From Delphinus delphis (taxonomy: Eukaryota > Chordata > Mammalia > Artiodactyla > Delphinidae): a DNA stretch of 64,000 nt. Below, piece after piece: positions 1 through 12,163 of this stretch (the stretch's first letter is position 1; the number at the start of each line of letters is the position of its first letter). The DNA is taken from the NCBI RefSeq assembly GCF_949987515.2, contig NC_082684.1:43862006-43926005 (forward strand). Direction: 5' to 3'. A program made the position numbers and the translations under genes. The notes beneath the pieces were generated by a model. It worked only from the letters and a program-made list of their open reading frames with translations. It was not told the DNA's origin and ran no database searches.

Positions 1-171
1 TCTTGTACCCTGCAGAATGACTTTTCTAATATATAAATTTGATCATTCTACTTCGCTATATAGAACACTTCAGTGACATCTCATTGTCCTCAGAGTAAGT
101 TCCAAACACTTTTGCAGGTCATTCAAAGTTCATCACTGATTGGCTCCTGCCTACCTCTAGAGAAGCACCAT
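1..171. other. Unique sequence, nothing recognised
   Basis: AT-rich single-copy-looking DNA at the left edge. I see no exon, repeat or RNA gene in it. Confidence 0.4.
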
Positions 172-352
172 AGAGTAGAACTTTCTGTGATGATGGAAAT
201 ATTCTATATCTGCACTGTCCAACATAGCAGCCACAACTGGCTATTGTGCTCTTTAAATACGGCTAATGCTCTAATTTTATTTATTTTAATTACTTTTAAG
301 TTAATATTAGTTAGCCACATGTGGCTCTTGGCTACCATACTGGACAGCACAC
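172..352. repeat. MER5-like hAT-Charlie DNA transposon relic
   Basis: The segment carries the hallmark pieces of the MER5 group: 'gtagaactttctgtgatgat' at the left, 'cactgtccaa', and the terminal 'agccacatgtggct' followed by 'ctggacagcac'. These are non-autonomous hAT elements with terminal inverted repeats, immobile since early mammals. The copy is diverged and the interior is AT-rich. The family name is from memory. Confidence 0.65.
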
Positions 353-645
353 CTTCTACCACACCACCCCCTGCAGCCCCCTGGAATCTCTGTGCTTTAG
401 TGACACCATCCTTCTTATAGTTCTTCAATCAAGACACGTTCTCTTTCTTGTACTTCCTTTTCCTCTCTCATCACCTGAATAACTCTTACCTAGACTTCAT
501 GACATGATTTATTCCTATTTTCGTGGAAGGTTTTTTTCTCATCCCCCAAGCTAAACAATGTGACTTCCTTAGACACCTCTGCTTACTCCATTATAGCACT
601 GGTCGCCCTCTGTGACCATTGTCAGTCTACTCATCTGAGTTCCCA
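353..645. other. Unique sequence, nothing recognised
   Basis: Pyrimidine-rich DNA without a recognisable exon or repeat. Confidence 0.35.
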
Positions 646-740
646 GTGGACCATGGGTTCCTTGAGAGCAGGGATTGTGTGGCATTCATCATCGTGTTTC
701 TAGCATAGTGCCTGGCGCTTACAGACACTCAGGAAAGGAG
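646..740 (+). repeat. L2 3'-end relic
   Basis: The phrase 'ccttgagagcagggattgtg' followed by 'catagtgcctggcgcttaca' and 'aggaaaggagtga' matches the well-known 3' end of LINE2 elements. The copy is short and diverged. Confidence 0.55.
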
Positions 741-1655
741 TGAGTGGGTTGCTTTACACTGGAGGTATGCCCCCCTGCCCCCGAGCTGTATTAGATCAGT
801 CTTAGTTAAGGACAGACATTCTCATAGAGGAGGTTGGTTAAAGGAAGGGCCAAAAGGGATTAAATTAAACACAGCCTTTGTTACTGAACTGATAAAAGGC
901 ACTTCTTTCCTAAGAGGCTGGTTATCTTAGGGCATCTAGCAATTTAAGATAACCTGCCCTTTCTGGCATCTGTTGTACAATTCTTTTTTAATTCAAGTGG
1001 CCCCAGAAGTGTAGGTGAGATGGTCATGGGGCAAGAAAAGGGAACTTCGGATATATCACATCTGCTGGCTGGGTATCATAGTCAATAAAAACCTTACCAT
1101 TTTTTCATTTCTCTGTCATTACTTGAAAAGACAATGACAGTCTCCTGGCATTGGTAGATGGCATGATATTAAAACAATAATCGTGACACACTTCAAACTT
1201 CATGAAAAATGGTAGAAAATAAATGAGGTATATTATTAGTAAATATGAATTAATTTATTATCTAAGTAGAGTTGGTTTTGACCATTTAAATGTCATAATG
1301 GTACAAACATTGCTCTTGCCTTGTTTTTAAATTGCTGTTAAATACTAGTAATCACTGACTAACCCACTCCAGCATCTTGCCATTACTTAGCATGGCATTT
1401 AAAATTACATTTTGACATCTCTAAGAAATGAGCTGTTTTGCTCTTTTTGATAATTCATTTTGAAAAATTGAGTCAGCTACCCTGGAAAGCACTAATTCAA
1501 CCTCTAACTGATCACCCTAATTAGCTCAGTCTATATTAAGAAAATACTTCCGTTATGGTATTCATTCATTTATTCATTCAAAAATTACCAAGTTCTACTT
1601 CTCGCTCTGAAGTAGGGTATTATGTTAGATTGTCACCCACTGGCCTCTCCCTGCC
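741..1655. other. Unique AT-rich sequence
   Basis: No exon or confident repeat is visible. Around 1558-1600 the string 'attcattcatttattcattc' resembles the 5' edge of an L2-type fragment, too short to call firmly. Confidence 0.35.
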
Positions 1656-1716
1656 TCTAGAGCAGCACTGATAGAACTTTCTGTGATCATAGACATGTCC
1701 TCTCTTTGCACTGTGG
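1656..1716. repeat. Short MER5-like terminal fragment
   Basis: The sequence 'gcagcactgatagaactttc' followed by 'tgtgatcatagacatgtcc' resembles the left end of the element at 172-352, with its interior missing. Confidence 0.45.
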
Positions 1717-2149
1717 TGAAAGGGATACACAATGGATAGGAAATGGTCCCTGCTTCCAGGCATTTCAACCTTTAAGTTGTTACCATGGCAATGAAAACAA
1801 CAACAATCACAACTCAGACACTTGTTTAAGTCACTTTCCCTTTAACTCAGGTCAAGTATTCATAAATAAAGGTAATAATACCTTTCCTTACTACCCCCCA
1901 TGGTCGCTGGGAGAGTCAGTTGAGATAGCGTGTTTCAGTCACTGAACAAACGGGGGTGGGCCTCCTGTGTCCCTACGATGTGCCTTCCTTGAGCCAGGTT
2001 CAGTTGGGTTTGCAGGGTACTGACAAAGTACCTGCCCTCGTGGTGGAAGTACCTTGTTGAGGTTCCTATTATCCTGTCTCTTTATCCAAACTTGGTTCCT
2101 CCCCAGAGTCCAAGAGGCGATGGATTCTGTGGGTGACTGAATGGGCAGC

Positions 2150-2320
2150 ACAGTGCAGAGATTGAGGGCACCCGTGTTGTAGCCCCGACTCTGTACTTCT
2201 GAGATGCGGGCTTTAGTGAATTACCAACATCTCTCAGCCCCTTGATCTCACGTTCAGTACAATGAGGATATTAATGCCTATCATTTGGGGTTGTTGAATA
2301 TAGTAAATAAAAACACACAG
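2150..2320 (+). repeat. MIR SINE relic
   Basis: The order is that of a MIR: an opening section, 'ctgtacttctgag', a conserved middle around 'ctcagccccttgatctcacg', then 'caatgaggatattaatgcct'. The copy is diverged. Confidence 0.5.
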
Positions 2321-3300
2321 TCCAGAAGTAGCTGTTGTTAGGATTTCCTCTGTCCGTTTACCTCCCTCCAGGACTTCTTCAAACCACTTATCCACAGCAC
2401 TATGCCAAGCAAAGTCACAGAGCCTGGTGCCGAGCAGGGATTTTTACCCAAAATAAATGAGGGAGAAAAAAGAAGCTTGGCATGAGGAACACTAGGAGGA
2501 AGCCAAAAAAGGGGTGTCATTCCCATTGGTCAGTTCCCCTCGGCACTTTGCATCACTGGCATTCTTGCCCAGCCAGTGGAACTAATTGCATGACAAAAAG
2601 ACAGACTGGTGACTTGGGCTTTGAAATTAAAATCACTTCAACCACGTCCTGATCGCTTCACAAACACATTATAGGCAAATCAATTTTGTTCACCCAGGCT
2701 TTGCACGCCTGTTAATTTTGTGCAGGTGCTTTGTCAAGATGCACCAGAGGACAAATGATTTGGAGAAGGACAATGCAAGTGATAAAAGAGTGAACAGTGT
2801 AACCAGCCAAGCATTTGAATGTTTCTGATATTTAAGTACAAATCCTCTTTCTTACCTTTCAATAAACCCTTGTCACAAAGACAAAGAACACTAGCGCGGG
2901 CAATGCTGGTTTATCTGGCAAGCTAGGACAAGAAGTCTCTATTAATTCTAGTTGTTTTTATTTCTCTCCCGCCACCTCCTGTAGCAACTGGAGGTGAAGT
3001 TAAGAACAGGAGGTGATGATGTGGAGGTGGTCATGCCAAGAACCCAGAGACAGAAAGAGCAGACGCCCTGGGTTTTGAAGCGCTGATTAGCCAGTGTGCT
3101 CCCACACGTGTCACAAAAGCAAAAGCTGCTTTGTCATTATTTGCAGGAGGTAGGAACCCCGGATCCTTTGGGAACTTGAGGGATCTTAAGAGCGAGAAAT
3201 CTAACCTGGGCTCTCTGACAGAATTTTCAAAATAGTGTGAACTTAGCTGCATTATTCTGGGGGAATCAATTCAGAGAATTTAGAGGCACTAAGTCCACAA
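2321..3300. other. Unique sequence, possible conserved non-coding element
   Basis: No exon is recognised. The part at about 2620-2860 lacks repeat signatures and contains homeodomain-like TTAATT cores and an E-box (CAGGTG) close together. That composition is compatible with a regulatory element, but nothing in the sequence proves it. Confidence 0.3.
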
Positions 3301-3307
3301 CTGTTCA

Positions 3308-3620
3308 GTACACTAGCCACTAGTCACATGTGGCTGTTGAAATATGGCTAGTCCAAATTGAGATGTGCTGTGTCACGTATCCTGGAGTTTAAAGACTTGG
3401 GGTGAAAAAGAGAAGGTAGGCTATTTCATTAATAGCTCTATACTCATTACATATTGAAATGAGAATATTTTGGATGTGTTAGGTTATATAAAAAATATTA
3501 TAAAATTCATTTCACTCGTTTCTTTTTACTTTTTTAATGTACCTACTAGAAATCTTAAAATTATATATAAGTCTTGCGTTTGTGACTCACGTTTTACTTC
3601 TATTAGGCAGAAATTCTCTA
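3308..3620. repeat. MER5A-like hAT-Charlie relic
   Basis: It opens with 'cactagccactagtcacatg' and 'tggctgttgaaatatggcta', continues with the 'ccaaattgagatgtgctgtg' block, then an AT-rich interior with 'taaaattcatttcac' typical of MER5A. It is the best-preserved DNA transposon copy in the window. Confidence 0.65.
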
Positions 3621-4365
3621 GAAGCTTAAGAATAACTTGGTTAGAGGGATAAAGAGGGAAATTTAGAAGAAGAAAATAGCTTTGGAAAGAAACAATTATT
3701 TGGTCAGCTTCTGTCAGTCAGGACAAAATAGACTGAGTGTTTTTCATGTCGTGCAAGTTCAAACTGCCAGAAATGAGCAGAGAGAGGGAAGAAACAGAGG
3801 CAAGGACAACAATTTGAAATTGCAACTAACTGGAAAAATTTGTAAAGAACTGGAAGAATAACTGGGTTGAAACTAGCAAGGAATCTTCATTTGATATTAG
3901 AAGTGATAGAAACTGTAGAAGCGATAGAAACGGCCCTGAATTCTAGAAAGTCAGAAGATACTGATAACAGAGTGGAAAGGAAGAAGTTATTCTGGAAAAG
4001 ACCACTTTGACTTTTAGATATTGTAATCAACTTGCAGAAAAGAAGCCAGATTGCCTTCTTTAGAAGACAATAATAGAGCCGCCCGCTCTTATGACATCTG
4101 TAAAGAGCAAGTAATCAAAGTGAAAATCAGGAATTCATTAAAGTAAACAGTTTCTGATATAAATCATAAGATCAGGGCAGATTTGACCTACAGGTCATAA
4201 CTCTGATCAATAATTAAAAGATGCTTTCCAAGATAGGGCGATCTCCAGGGACAGGACAGTTAGATGGCAGCAAGAAACTTCGTAAGATGGCATTTACCTA
4301 GAAGTCACCAACATTTCAGGTCTGGTCCTCTGCACTGTGGACTCAGAAACTAAGTCTTCTTCATG
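3621..4365. other. Unique purine-rich sequence
   Basis: Nothing recognised apart from A/G-rich composition. Confidence 0.35.
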
Positions 4366-4374
4366 TCCTAAAGA

Positions 4375-4600
4375 CAGCCCAGTCATTCTCAAATTGCGAT
4401 GCTGTTACAGCACAGCAGCACACCTGAGACCTTGGTAGAAATGCACATTCTTGTGCCTTATTACAGACCCAGTGAAGCAGAATCTCTGGGGGTGGGGCCC
4501 AGGAATCTAGTTTTAATAAGTCCTGCTTGAAATTAACCAAGCACATGCTCAGGTGATGCCGGTGATTCCAATGCATGCTCAAGTTTAAGAACCCCTAGAC
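4375..4600. repeat. MER20-like hAT DNA transposon relic
   Basis: It contains 'agaatctctgggggtggggc' followed by 'ccaggaatctagttttaata', and ends with 'aagtttaagaacccctag', the usual body and 'gagaaccactg'-type terminus of MER20/MER3-type elements. The exact family is uncertain. Confidence 0.5.
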
Positions 4601-6456
4601 TAATGACCACAGGACTACAAACAGAAAATGTATTCATTGATAATCATAAACTGAACTGTCCTATGCAACAAAACCCTCACATTAGTAAGGTTAGGACAAC
4701 CTTTCCCCAAGAGGCAAATCTATCTGGGTAGCTTGTGCGTTCATGAAAAGGTTTCTTGGTGAGCTTGAAATCAAAGCAAGGACGGTCAAATGTATGATTA
4801 AACTCTTCCCTTTTGTTTTTCATTTCCATTTCAACTCTCACTCCCTGGGGAGGATGGGTTCATCCCTGCTGGACAAGAGCAGATGGGTAAGGAGAGGAAT
4901 GTGAGGAACCGACTGGTACAATTGCTCCCACTCCGAGCCAGTTACACAGTCCACTAGAAGAATGTGTTCCACCAAATTACAGGATGAAGTTTCCTTCAGT
5001 TAATTATATTAACAAGTAGACATCTTATATTTGCAACACTTGATTTACAGATACTGGTTATGACCAAAACAGTCAATACATGTACACATGGTACACACAA
5101 GAGTCCAGCAAATAGACATTCTATCTAACAGCTTATTCTTTGCTACACAAATCTTTTCTAAACTCCTTTTCCCTCAAGGGAAAAGCTAACAGGTCTGAAG
5201 TTAATCTTTCCCTGATTACTTCCCTTATATATGGATGTTCTTGTTATAATGTAATTAGGGGTTCAATTTACTTAGGTAACTGAAAGTGATGCAATGAAGT
5301 TCAGCCTTTGCCAAGACCTCTGCTCTACTTCCATCAGTGTCCTTGGCTTATCTGACTCTTAAAGTCCCCAAAAGGCAGAAACAGGTGCTCTCCATCTTCT
5401 GTATCTTATTGGTTATATGATTTATCTGCCACAATCATCCAAATTTTCCATCCTGTTGTACTTTTATTTGCATTAATTAATCTTCACATTAAAATACTTG
5501 CAGTTTTCATCTTCTTTCTAAAAGCCTTCTATAGAATCCAGCTTTGACTTGTAATTTTTAAACTTTACCTACATTTTTACTTTTAATAATTCTATTTCTT
5601 TCAGCTAACACCAGTCCAATTCCCTCCTTTTACATAAAAGTTTCCCCTTTCCTTCAGAACACCTGCACATGATCCTGAAACACTGATCAGTGCTGAATGG
5701 ACACTGCAGTGTTTTCTGTTTCATGTTTATCACCTACTCCTGGTTGATAGGTTTCTTCTCTTAGAAATGTTAACATCATCGATTATTTTTGAACTGGACT
5801 CTGAAGCTCTTCCTATTCCTGGCCATGAAAGAGAGCTATTCAAGATATAGCTGTTACCTAATTTTAATAATGGTGTTAACTTTTATCACTTAACTTTCAG
5901 TTTTCCGAGAGCCCCTCTGGCACATCTGTATCCGCTCGTCATCCTTACCTTCTCTCTTTACATCTATGGTAATATAAAAGCCCACATTCATAATATTAAT
6001 CCTGAGGTCCTACAGGGTCCAAAGTGTCTTCTGAATCATCAAGAAACACTGCTGTTAAAAAACAACAGTTTTGGAGTTGGTATATTTGAATGGACTATGA
6101 TTCTTAGAGAACTGCCAGTCCATCTCTCCCAAATGAGAACCACATATTACCAGGAATATTTATCTAATGAAAACAATACATTTCTGAACCATAAAAATGA
6201 CAATTCCTGGTGTAATTACAGAATATATCATATCATGCCAAGATTCAATCACCTGTTTTGTCAAATAGTCATATCATTTCTAGTATCTGTTGATAATTAA
6301 ATAATCAAAATGTTATGGAGCTAGGTACTTTAAGAAAGCATTTGTGAGCCTTTGACCACAGAGACTCTGATCTGCTCATCTATGCATACCCAGAAATAGC
6401 TCACAATAGGTACTCAGTGGGAGAAAGGAAGGAAGGAATCTCAGTCCTGCCAAGAT
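4601..6456. other. Unique sequence, nothing recognised
   Basis: About 1.85 kb of AT-rich DNA. I found no conserved exon, no CpG-rich segment and no recent mobile element. Short reading frames here look random. Confidence 0.4.
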
Positions 6457-6469
6457 AAAGATTTATCCA
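6457..6469. repeat. Target-site copy left of the SINE
   Basis: 'aaagatttatcca' here is repeated at 6676-6688 after the SINE A-tail, and as part of a 17-mer at 8999-9015 after the L1. Confidence 0.85.
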
Positions 6470-6678
6470 GGGCTTCCCTGGTGGCGCAGTGGTTCAGAGT
6501 CCGCCTGCCGATGCAGGGGACATGGGTTCGTGCCCCGGTCTGAGAAGATCCCACATGCCGTGGAACGGCTGGGCCCGTGAGCCGTGGCCGCTGAGCCTGT
6601 GCGTCTGGAGCCTGTGCTCTGCAGCGGGAGAGGCCACAACAGTGAGAGGCCCACGTATCGCAAAAAAAAAAAAAAAAA
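6470..6678 (+). mobile_element. CHR-type tRNA-derived SINE
   Basis: It begins 'ggcttccctggtggcgcagt' and has the pol III A-box-like and B-box-like parts (about 6482-6495 and 6524-6534), the 'ccgctgagcctg' middle and a 17-A tail at 6662-6678. A 13-bp target duplication flanks it. It sits inside the left target duplication of the neighbouring L1, so it is younger than that L1. Confidence 0.92.
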
Positions 6679-7027
6679 GATTTATCCATTTAATGACAAA
6701 CCCACAGCAAAGCTGAAAGCCTTCTGGATAAATTCTGAAACAAGACAAGGATGCCCACTCTCATCACTTCTATCCAGCACAGTATTGGAAGTCTTAGCCA
6801 CCACAGCAATCAGACAAGAGAAGCAAATAAAAGGTATCCAGATTGGAAGGGAAGAGATAAAACTGTCACTATTTGCAGATGACATGACACTCTATAGAAA
6901 ACCCTAAAGGTTCTACACAAAAACTATTAGAACTAATAAATGAATTCAGCAAAGCAGCAGGATACAAGATTAATATACAGAAATCTGTTGCATTTATTTA
7001 CACTAATATCAGAAAGAGAAAGTAAAT

Positions 7028-7122
7028 AAAATCCCTTTTATTTTTTGTTGTTTTTAAGGTTTTATTATTAAAAAGATAAGATACCTTTGTTGAACCTTCT
7101 CATTGAAAAAAAATCCCTTTTA
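7028..7122 (-). mobile_element. Tiny processed (retro)insert, 69 bp, inside L1
   Basis: The 13-mer 'aaaatccctttta' occurs at 7028-7040 and 7110-7122, flanking 69 bases not expected in L1 ORF2. On the minus strand the insert ends in an AATAAA signal followed by an A-rich tail. This is the structure of a severely 5'-truncated mRNA retrocopy. The parent transcript is not identified. Confidence 0.6.
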
Positions 7123-8875
7123 AAATTGTGTCAAAAAAACCCCAAAAAACCTAGGAATAAACCTAACCAAGGAGGTGAAAGATCTATACACTGAAAACTA
7201 TAAAACACTGGTAAAGGAATTGAAGATGGTTCAAAGAAATGGAAAGATAGTCCATGCTCTTGGATTGGAAGAACTAATATTATTAAAATGGCCATACTAC
7301 CCAAAGTAATCTACAGATTTAATGCAATCCCTATCAAATTACCCATGACATTTTTCACAGAACTAGAACAAATAATCCTAAAATTCATATGGAACCACAG
7401 AAGATCCAGCAATTCTGAGGGAAAAAAGAGCTGGAGGCATAACTATCCCAGACTTCAGACAATACTACAAAGCTACAGTAATCAAAACAGCATGGTATTT
7501 GCACAGAAACAGACATATAGATAAGTGCAACAGAATAGAAAGCCCAGAAATAAATCCACACAGTTATGCATAATTAATCTTTAACAAAGCAGGCAAGAAT
7601 ATACAGTGGAGGAAGACAGTCTCTTCAACAAGTGATGTATGGGAAAGCTGGACAGCCTCATGTAAATCAATGAAGTTAGAACATTCCCTAACACCATATA
7701 CAAAAAAACACAAAATGGTTTAAAGACCTAAAGACCACATGACAGCATAAAACCCCTAGAAGAGAACATAGTTAAAATATTCTCTAACATAAATCATAGG
7801 AATATTTTCTTAGATCAGTCTCCCAAGGCCAAAGAAATAAAAGCAAAAATAAACAAATGAGACCTAATTAAACCTAGAAGCTTTTGCATAGCAAAGGAAA
7901 CCGTCAACAAAACAAAAAGACAACCCACAGAATGGGAGAAAATATTTGCAAATGATGTGACCAACAAGGGTTAATTTCCAAAATATACAAACAGCTGGTA
8001 CAACTCAATATCAAAAAAAGAAACAACCTAATCAAATAATGGGCAGAAGACCTAAATAGACATTTCTCCAAAAAAGACATACAGATGGCCAACAGGCACA
8101 TGAAAATGTGCTCAACATCACTAATTATTAGAGAAATACAAATCAAAAACACAATGAGGTATCACCTCACACTGGTCATAATGGCTATCATCAAAAAGTC
8201 TACAAATAATACATGCTGGAGAGGGTATGGAAAAAAGGGAACCCTCCTACACTGTTGGTGGGAATGTAAATTGGTTCAGCCACTATGGAAAACAGTATGG
8301 ATGTTCCTTAAAAAAAAACAACAACAACTAAAAATAGAGCTACCACATGATCCAGGAATCCCACTCCAGGGCATAAATCTGGAAAAGACAAAAATTATAA
8401 TTCAAAAAGATATATGCACCTCAATGTTCATAGCAACACTATTTACAATAGCCAAGACATGGAAGCAACCGAAGTGCCCATCAATAGATGAATGGATAAA
8501 GAAGATGTGGTATATATATACAATGGAATACTACTCAGCCATAAAAAAGAATGAAATATTTCCATTTGTAGTAACATGGATGGACCTAGAGATTATCATA
8601 CCAAGTGAAGTAAGTCAGACAGAGAAACGTATCACTTATATGTGGAATCTAAAAACTAATACAAATGAATCTATTTACAAAACAAACAGACTCACAGACA
8701 TAGAAAGCAAACTTATGGTCACCAAAGGGAAAAGGGAAGTGGGGAGGAATAAATGAGGAGTATGGGATTAACAGATACACACTACTATACATAAAATAGA
8801 TAAGCAACAAGGATTTACTGTGTAACACAAGGAATAATATTCAATATCTTGTAATAACCTATAATGGAAAATTAT

Positions 8876-8892
8876 ATGTATATGTGTGTGCG

Positions 8893-8934
<42 letters not shown>

Positions 8935-8936
8935 TC
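8876..8936. repeat. TA/TG microsatellite
   Basis: An alternating purine-pyrimidine run with a (TG)n core of about eleven units at about 8901-8924, inside the L1 3' end. Confidence 0.85.
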
Positions 8937-9029
8937 TGAATCACTTTGTGGTACACATGAAATTAACACAATACTATAAATTGACTAAAAATTTTTTTAA
9001 AGATTTATCCATTTATTAAACAAATGCAT

Positions 9030-9826
9030 TTTTTAAACATCTTTATTGGAGTATAATTGCTTTACAATGGTGTGTTAGTTTCTGGTTTATAACAAAGTGA
9101 ATCAGCTATATGTACACATATATCCCCATATCCCCTCCCTCCTGCATCTCCCTCCCACCCTCCCTATCCCACCCCTCTAGGTTGTCACAAAGCACAGAGC
9201 TGATCTCCCCATGCTATGCGGCTGCTTCCCACCAGCTATCTCTTTTACATTTGGTAGTGTATATATGTCCATGCCACTCTCTCACTTTGTCCCAGTTTAC
9301 CCTTCCCCCTCCCTGTGTCCTCAAGTCCATTCTCTATGTCTGCATCTTTATTCCTGTCTTGCCCCTAGGTTCTTCAGAACCTTTTTTTTTTCTTTTTAGA
9401 TTCCATATATATATGTGTTAGCATACAGTATTTATTTCTCTCTTTCTGACTTACTTCACTCTGTATGACAGACTCCAGGTCCATCCACCTCACTACAAAT
9501 AACTCAATTTCATTTCTTTTTATGGCTGAGTAATATTCCATTGTATATATGTGCCACATCTTCTTTATCCATTCATCTGTCGATGGACACTTAGGTTGCT
9601 TCCATGTCCTGGCTATTGTAAACAGAGCTGCAATGAACATTGTGGTACATGACTCTTTTTGAATTATGGTTTTTGCAGGGTATATGCCCAGAAGTGGGAT
9701 TGCTGGGTCATATGGTAGCTCTATTTTTAGTTTTTTAAGGAACCTCCATACTGTTATCCATAGTGGCTGTATCAATTTACATTCCCACCAACAGTGCAAG
9801 AGGGTTCCCTTTACTCCACACCCTCT
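9030..9826 (-). mobile_element. L1 3'-end fragment, antisense
   Basis: Read on the minus strand it covers the end of ORF2 and the 3' UTR. On the + strand it starts with the T-rich complement of the tail and 'ttattggagtataattgc', the complement of the common L1 3' end in this genome. The minus-strand frame at 9374-9799 keeps 141 residues of the ORF2 C-terminus. The match stops abruptly near 9826. I see no clear target duplication. Confidence 0.88.
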
Positions 9827-10584
9827 CCATAAGCAAGTACTTATTGATATATTTTTACAGTACTTGGGATTGCATCTCTTACTGAATTGGCAAGAATTAG
9901 TATCACTGTGAGGGAGAGAGATTAAGGATACTGGCTAAAAAAAAATTTTTTTTTTTAAATGTCAATGGTCTTATCAATGTTCTGTGTTTCCTAAAGTGTA
10001 TGGCTGAGGTGTAGCCCAGGCTGGCATGGAGGACAGAGGTGTTCTGGATCTCTTTACAGACACCCAACCTGGTTTTGTACTAGAGCCAGGGAGTTGTGAA
10101 CAGCTCAGACCACAGACAAAATTCTGTTTCAGATATGACATTTTATTTAGCCTCTTCAGTAAGAGTTCTGGCTAGAGGAATGAAAAGATGAGAAAGGAAA
10201 GAATCATTCATTTGGATGATAGAAAAGAGGTCTGGGTTCCTTATCGTAATTCAGATCAATGTCCAGAATCACAAAATCTCAGTTGGAAAACTCTTCATGG
10301 AACTTTCATTCCAGCCCTGTCCAATGCCCAAATCTCCTCTGTGCTGTCCCAAGCGAGTGGCCATCCAGCCTTCACCTGAGCACACAGGGGAAACAAGACT
10401 CTTGTTATTGTGGGAGTTCCTCCCTGTAAGGAGCTGACATGTGCCTTTCTGAAACTACCACCTGATGATTCTAACTCTGTTTCCCACTGCCACACAGGGA
10501 AGTCAAATTTCTCTTAACAGAGGCAGGTCATACTCCTCCTGGATTTTTCCTTTAAGCTAAATAATCATATCCCTGAGGACATCC
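9827..10584. other. Unique sequence, nothing recognised
   Basis: No exon or confident repeat. Small overlapping frames at 10188-10495 on both strands show no recognisable protein. Confidence 0.35.
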
Positions 10585-10915
10585 CACTTCAATTTATAAA
10601 AATCTTTTTTTTTCTTAGTTAATTAACACATCTATCACCTCACATATTTACTTTTTCGGTGAGAACATTTAAATTCTACGCTCATAGCAAATTTCAATTA
10701 TACAATACAGTGTTATCAGCTACAGTCACCATGTTATACGTTAGCTCCTCAGACCTTATTCATCTTATAACTAAAAGTTTATACACTTTTATCAGCCTCT
10801 CCCTATTTCCCCCACTCCCAAGGCAACCACTTTTCTACTCTTTGTTTCTATGAGTTTCCCTTTTTTTTTCTACATTCCACACATAAGTGATATCATGCAG
10901 TATTTTCTTTGTCTG
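10585..10915 (-). mobile_element. Old L1 3'-region fragment, antisense
   Basis: Text such as 'catgttatacgttagctcct' and 'acattccacacataagtgat' is the complement of 3' regions of older L1 subfamilies. It abuts the sense-oriented fragment that follows, but the parts do not join as one inverted element. Confidence 0.5.
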
Positions 10916-10924
10916 CCCTATCTT

Positions 10925-11860
10925 ACACCATACTAAAAAATCAAGCCAAAATGGATTAAAGACATGAATATAAGACCTGAAACTATAAACCTCTTAGAAG
11001 GAAATATAGGGGCCAAGCTCCTTGACATTGGTCTTGGCAGTGAGTTTTTGGATGTGACACCAAAGCAAAGGCAGCAAGAGCAGAACAAACATGTGAAACT
11101 ACATCAAACTAAAAGGCTTCTGCTCAGCAAAAGAAACCATTAACAAAATTAAAAGACAACTTAGGGAACAGAAGAAAATATTTGCAAACCGAATATCTGA
11201 TAAGAGGTTCCTATTTAAAATATATAAAGAATTTATACAACAGCAAAAAAAAAAAAAAAAAAAGCCCAATTTAAAAACGGGCAAAGGACCCGAATAGACA
11301 TTTTTCGAAAGATGATATACAAATGGCCAACAGGTACATGAAAAGGTGCTCAACGTCACTAATCATCAGGGAAATGAAAATCAACACTACAGTGAGATAT
11401 CATCTTACACCTGTTAGAATGGCTATTCTCAAAAAGACAAGAGATAGCAAATGCCGCAGGGGATGTGGAGAAAAGTAAACCCTTGTACTCTGTTGGTGGG
11501 AATGTAAATTGGTACTGTCACTTTGGAAAACAGCATGGAAGCTCTTTAAAAACTTACAAATAGAAATACCATATGATCCAGAAATCCCACTTCTGAGTAT
11601 TTACCCAAAGGAAATAAAACCATTATCTCGAAGAGATATCTGAACTCTATGCTCAATGCAGCGTTATTCACAAGAGCCAAGGTATAGAAACAACCTAAGT
11701 GCCTGTCAATGGATGAATGAATCAAGAAAATGTTTTATTATATATTTACAATAATAATTATAATTTACAATAATACAACACAAAAACATAGAAATTCTGT
11801 TGTTTGCAACAACATGGGTATGCCTGGATCGTGGTATGCTAAGTGATATAAAAATCCTTT
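10925..11860 (+). mobile_element. Old L1 (L1M/PA-type) ORF2 3' fragment
   Basis: It starts 'accatactaaaaaatcaagc' and follows the ORF2 C-terminal order: 'atggattaaagacatgaata', 'gcaaaagaaaccattaacaa', 'gttggtgggaatgtaaattg'. It has many disruptions and an internal pure A run at about 11246-11264. It is clearly older than the elements at 6693 and 28884. Confidence 0.8.
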
Positions 11861-12004
11861 TCAATGTGAGGTGCCCCAACCTGAACCTGATACTCATTTT
11901 ATAGTTCACCAGCTTACAGTGTAGTAATAGTATCACTTCCCTTTTCATTGCCACTCTATTTCCCCTACTCTTTAATTTCATGTGTACTATTCACCTTCTT
12001 GTAT

Positions 12005-12150
12005 TAATTACCCTCTCCAAGTCTCAATTTCCATACCTATACTATGAGAACAATAGTACCGATCCTCAAAGAATTGCCATGAGCATCGTCACATAATGCT
12101 TAGCACATAGAAAGTACTCAACAAAAGTAAGGTATTATTATTGGCATTAA
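12005..12150 (+). repeat. MIR relic
   Basis: A diverged MIR body ('ctccaagtctcaatttccat', 'agcacatagaaagtactcaa'). The SINE that follows landed at its right end. Confidence 0.5.
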
Positions 12151-12163
12151 AAGTTTAGGACAA

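Larger units (their letters stand above)
6693..8998 (+). mobile_element. 5'-truncated L1 (LINE-1), ORF2 to 3' end
   Basis: This is the 3' part of an L1. It starts inside the reverse transcriptase region, where the FADD active-site motif is at 6872-6883, and runs through the ORF2 C-terminal part ('[20 protein letters not shown]'-type text around 8490-8560) to a 3' end near 8990. The frame is broken many times, so it is inactive. The 17-bp sequence 'aaagatttatccattta' before it (6676-6692) and after it (8999-9015) is its target-site duplication. A 69-bp foreign insert lies at 7041-7109, and a TA/TG microsatellite near the 3' end. Confidence 0.9.

Noticed and set aside
6471..6545. tRNA-like sequence with A and B boxes
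   Set aside because: It is the tRNA-derived head of a SINE, not a functional tRNA gene: no full cloverleaf, and it is followed by the SINE body and A tail.
6441..6748. Overlapping open frames on both strands, 66-84 codons
   Set aside because: They lie across a CHR SINE. The same frames recur at every copy (12118-12438, 14798-15308, 25341-25851, 33821-34267, 47337-47706), so they are repeat artefacts.
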